Shown: in pieces, positions 41,956 through 44,628 of the stretch | Position numbering within the stretch: the stretch's first letter is position 1 | Layout of the letters: each line of letters begins with the position of its first letter | Assembly (NCBI GenBank): GCA_016342285.1 | Contig: JAEINQ010000060.1 | Coordinates: 1 to 44,628, forward strand | From: Desulfobacterales bacterium | GTDB lineage: Bacteria > Desulfobacterota > Desulfobacteria > Desulfobacterales > JAEINQ01 | Length of the DNA stretch: 44,628 nucleotides | Direction of reading: 5' to 3' | The notes under the pieces: generated by a model | Seen by the model: the letters and a program-made list of their open reading frames with translations, nothing else | The model's database searches: none | Told to the model about the DNA's origin: nothing | Made by a program: the position numbers and the translations under genes

Positions 41956-44604
41956 ATGTCTAGATCTAAGAAAAAATCTGTAGTTTCAAAAACAAGAATT
42001 TTAATTAAGTCCAAATATCTTTTTTCCAAAAAAAGAGCCTCGACTCTAGGTTATATAAGGGATAACTTGCATGAAAAAAACTATAATGACCTAATTCAAC
42101 TTCTATGGCGCGAAGAAACGACTAAAAAACATTTCCAGAAAATCGCTTTTCCAGAATCTTTTTCCGATATAGAATATATTGATCCCGGACCAAACCCGAA
42201 TCTTGTAAAGGAATTCAGATGGGGCTGGACTTTTCTGTCTAAATATTCTTATGAGTTATCAACGTTTATTTCTTTAAGTAAAATTTATGAAAAGCATATT
42301 CTCCTAAGTGAATTTAAAGAGGCCAGAGGAATACTAAATACTATTAGTGATAAATTTGGAGTATCGATTTGGTTAATGAAAAATCTCATATCCTTCCTTC
42401 AGCTATCGGAAGGCTTAGAAAGCCAGAAGATTTATTCAAGAAGTATAATGAATGAAAATCCAGAAGCACCAATAATTCAATATATTGCTCATTATTTAAG
42501 TTACCGCACAGAACCTGCGGTAAGCCCTCCAGCTTTCAAGAAACAATTTGATGAAAATGTCAAATTGTTTAATAATATGGATCAGTGGAAAGCATATTTA
42601 AGCTATCATTTATCACCAACTTTTGAATCATCAAAAATTAGTCTAACGTTCATTCTTGGTTTAGAGTCAAATGTAAGCGCTATCGATTATTATTGTAGCC
42701 TCATACATTCCTTATTTTTTATAGTTGCAAGTGATTATGAGTACTTCAAGAGAAATAATATATTGCCAGATAAAGATTTCATTCAAATTTTAGATGATAA
42801 AAGAATATCGAATCTATATAAATTAAGACAAAATGAATCGTTGCTGGAACAAAGTGCTGAAAGCATTGGGTATAACACCTTTATTTCATTATTTGATAGC
42901 AGTCAATTAACAGATGAGTTAGCGATTAGGAACGATGTACTAGAGCATCCGAATGATCCTAATGTTATTGAGATAGCATCGAAAGCGATGGTCTCTAATT
43001 GTAATTTGGACTTAGATAAAAATTTATTCGTTTCAAAAATACTATATTGTATGAAATCAATATGTTTGAAAGATGAAAATTACGGCTCCACCCCTTTAGA
43101 GCTGTTTAAAATTTGTTGGGACTTCATTACGCACCCATGGGCAATTTATATCTTATCTTTTATACTTAAAGAGATGTCAGATGAGCCTTTTGGGTATAAA
43201 AGTGATTACTCTCAATTCTCTGTAATATCTAGTCATAATTTGCACCCTATAAGAATTCTTGATTTAAATAATTATAATCTTAGAGTGATATACGGTCAAA
43301 GCATTAAAGAAATATGTAATAATAAATTGGTTCATGAATACATAAATATTTGTATTAACGCTATAACTCCACAGCGATTATTGGAGCTTAAGGGTGAAGA
43401 AGAGTATCTCATTTCATCCTTAATGTTTTATGAAAATAATGAGTGCCATGAATCCATAAAAATGGCTCATTGGATTTTAGACTCAGAAAATTTGAATTTC
43501 CGTCTAAAAGCAACAAGAATTATAGCCAATTGTTTGATAAATCTTGGAAAAATCGAAAAATCAATGGAAGTTTGCATTGATACATATATTAACGAAAGAC
43601 GAGCATTCAAAATGTTGCCAATAAAGAAACTTGTTAAAACCATAGATGAAGAAAAGCGTGCAAATTTTTCAGCTAATATTGCGTTGCCTATTTTATACGA
43701 TATTTATGCAAAAAATGTCGAAAAAGATTATGATTACCTTAGGGCTTATGCTTATGAGGATTTCCTATCAAGCTATGGAATTGAAAAGCCGTCTGAACTT
43801 GAAAAAATTATTAAACAGTTCGATTATAGCCATTTACTATATTTTTTGAAAAATTTGTGCGTTGAGCAAATAATGGATAATTCAACATGTTTTAATTCTT
43901 CTGAAGAAATATTATATGAAAGGGTTTCTGTTCTTAGATTGTTATCAACAATCGATGAAAATGGGGCCGATGAATATCAATCGGAAATACGCAAAATACT
44001 TAAGAACATTACTATAAAGAAAAAAATTCGAGAAATAGAGCAAAGCAAGGTATATGTGGATATAGCTAGCATAAAAGAAAGCTTATCTGTCACTTTGAAA
44101 GAAAACTATAATCGTTATTTATCTTTTTTAAAAGATGGATTAGATGAATCAAACTTAGAGATACATAAGGCCTATAGAGAAGCCGGAGAAGCGGGAGATA
44201 TTATGAGAATTCTTTCTTTGTCTTTGCCAGACAATGAAATGAACTCTCTGTTTAGTTCTATGATTTTCAATATTCGAGACCAATTTGTTTCAAGCACAGA
44301 ACACGGTCTTGATGGATATTTAAGCGTAAGAATAAGGCATGGAACGTTTTTTAATCATTTGAGAAGTCCATTGCAAAGCGAAAAACTTATAACCTTAAAA
44401 AGGGACGAAGAGGGGAACTATACAAATAATTCTTACTGGATTGATAAGCTGAATATTGAAGACGAATCCATTTTAGAAGAGGTGAACTTTATTTTTAATG
44501 CTTTTTCAAAAGACATTGATATGGTGATTGAACAAATAATTAACAGTTGGATACAACGGAAGTTCCCTTTTTCAAAGCCACGCTTATGGCATATAAATAA
44601 TTGA
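41956..44604 (+). CDS. Large AT-rich unknown protein, possible defence or mobile gene
   Basis: An 882-aa protein that I do not recognise. Its DNA is strongly AT-rich, unlike the high-GC genes elsewhere, which points to transfer. It has a basic N-terminus (SRSKKKSVVSKTRI), no signal peptide or clear membrane segment, and a long series of helical repeats, some TPR-like (LKATRIIANCLINLGKIEKS near 520). Near the C-terminus is YLSVRIRHGTFFNHLRSPLQ (~788-807) with Arg794 and His801 spaced as R-X6-H, and Arg792 close by: a pattern seen in HEPN RNase domains. ATG 41956 has only a weak site upstream. Its neighbours are two toxin-less antitoxins. Function is unknown; a HEPN-type effector is a hypothesis. 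Confidence 0.6.
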   Translation: MSRSKKKSVVSKTRILIKSKYLFSKKRASTLGYIRDNLHEKNYNDLIQLLWREETTKKHFQKIAFPESFSDIEYIDPGPNPNLVKEFRWGWTFLSKYSYELSTFISLSKIYEKHILLSEFKEARGILNTISDKFGVSIWLMKNLISFLQLSEGLESQKIYSRSIMNENPEAPIIQYIAHYLSYRTEPAVSPPAFKKQFDENVKLFNNMDQWKAYLSYHLSPTFESSKISLTFILGLESNVSAIDYYCSLIHSLFFIVASDYEYFKRNNILPDKDFIQILDDKRISNLYKLRQNESLLEQSAESIGYNTFISLFDSSQLTDELAIRNDVLEHPNDPNVIEIASKAMVSNCNLDLDKNLFVSKILYCMKSICLKDENYGSTPLELFKICWDFITHPWAIYILSFILKEMSDEPFGYKSDYSQFSVISSHNLHPIRILDLNNYNLRVIYGQSIKEICNNKLVHEYINICINAITPQRLLELKGEEEYLISSLMFYENNECHESIKMAHWILDSENLNFRLKATRIIANCLINLGKIEKSMEVCIDTYINERRAFKMLPIKKLVKTIDEEKRANFSANIALPILYDIYAKNVEKDYDYLRAYAYEDFLSSYGIEKPSELEKIIKQFDYSHLLYFLKNLCVEQIMDNSTCFNSSEEILYERVSVLRLLSTIDENGADEYQSEIRKILKNITIKKKIREIEQSKVYVDIASIKESLSVTLKENYNRYLSFLKDGLDESNLEIHKAYREAGEAGDIMRILSLSLPDNEMNSLFSSMIFNIRDQFVSSTEHGLDGYLSVRIRHGTFFNHLRSPLQSEKLITLKRDEEGNYTNNSYWIDKLNIEDESILEEVNFIFNAFSKDIDMVIEQIINSWIQRKFPFSKPRLWHINN

Positions 44605-44628
44605 AATTAAGCGCTTTTACGCCGTTTC

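Noticed and set aside
41786..41983. A 65-codon frame upstream of and overlapping the 882-aa gene
   Set aside because: No ribosome-binding site, overlaps the start of the clear large gene in another frame, and no recognisable features.

Overview
The window looks like chromosomal DNA of a Desulfobacterota (former Deltaproteobacteria) relative, probably an anaerobic sulfate-reducer type. This is inferred from the gene families, a Rrf2/aldehyde dehydrogenase pair, a TRAP transporter, a predicted non-discriminating AspRS, high-GC coding sequence, and intergenic spacers crowded with hairpin repeats. No rRNA or CRISPR array was seen, and no taxonomy marker was tested.

Layout. 1-152: three copies of an 11-bp word that look like an insertion-sequence end. 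153-5787: a 1391-aa ATP-grasp/phosphohistidine protein of the PPDK type without a PEP-binding barrel, then a divergent GAPDH. 5871-13600: a probable sugar or polyol locus. A Gfo/Idh/MocA oxidoreductase on the minus strand faces a five-gene plus-strand operon (GPH symporter, LacI-type repressor, MFS transporter, two more Gfo/Idh/MocA-like proteins). Every junction in the operon is a 4-bp ATGA overlap, and a perfect 16-bp palindrome lies at the operon promoter. 13669-22090: housekeeping and conserved genes (AIG2-like protein, cyclic-nucleotide-binding protein, rsmA, winged-helix protein, M16C peptidase, yhbY, rarD, ihfA, an unknown). 22558-29008: transketolase, radical SAM protein, Rrf2 regulator plus ALDH7-type dehydrogenase, chemotaxis receptor. 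29485-34367: DUF2520 dehydrogenase plus panB, then dctPQM. 34832-38499: hisS and aspS.

38600 to the end is an accessory stretch. It holds an orphan higA with higB reduced to about 20 codons. Next is a GIY-YIG nuclease gene lying between an intact tRNA-Asn-terminator unit and a degenerate copy of the same unit, followed by two identical 98-bp tandem units carrying the tRNA 5' part with a palindrome in place of the 5' anticodon strand. Then comes abiEi with only the last ~60 codons of an abiEii-like toxin. The stretch ends in a strikingly AT-rich gene for an 882-aa unknown protein. Two separate antitoxins whose toxins have been deleted, beside a tRNA gene and a foreign-looking large gene, suggest a decaying integration or defence hotspot.

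Between the genes, several dispersed repeat families recur: (i) a ~200-265-bp element with hairpin ends (full or partial near 15648, 29174, 31306, 34568, 36551, with a short end at 13635); (ii) a ~150-bp element in inverted orientation at 22101 and 41524; (iii) a ~65-bp element at 4331 and 22469; (iv) a CCATCCA/TGGATGG hairpin at 78, 4403 and 41459; (v) two long multi-hairpin elements at 36129 and 38605. Several spacers also contain islands of short-period word repetition, with a different word in each. Family assignments are from reading the translations; nothing was searched against a database.
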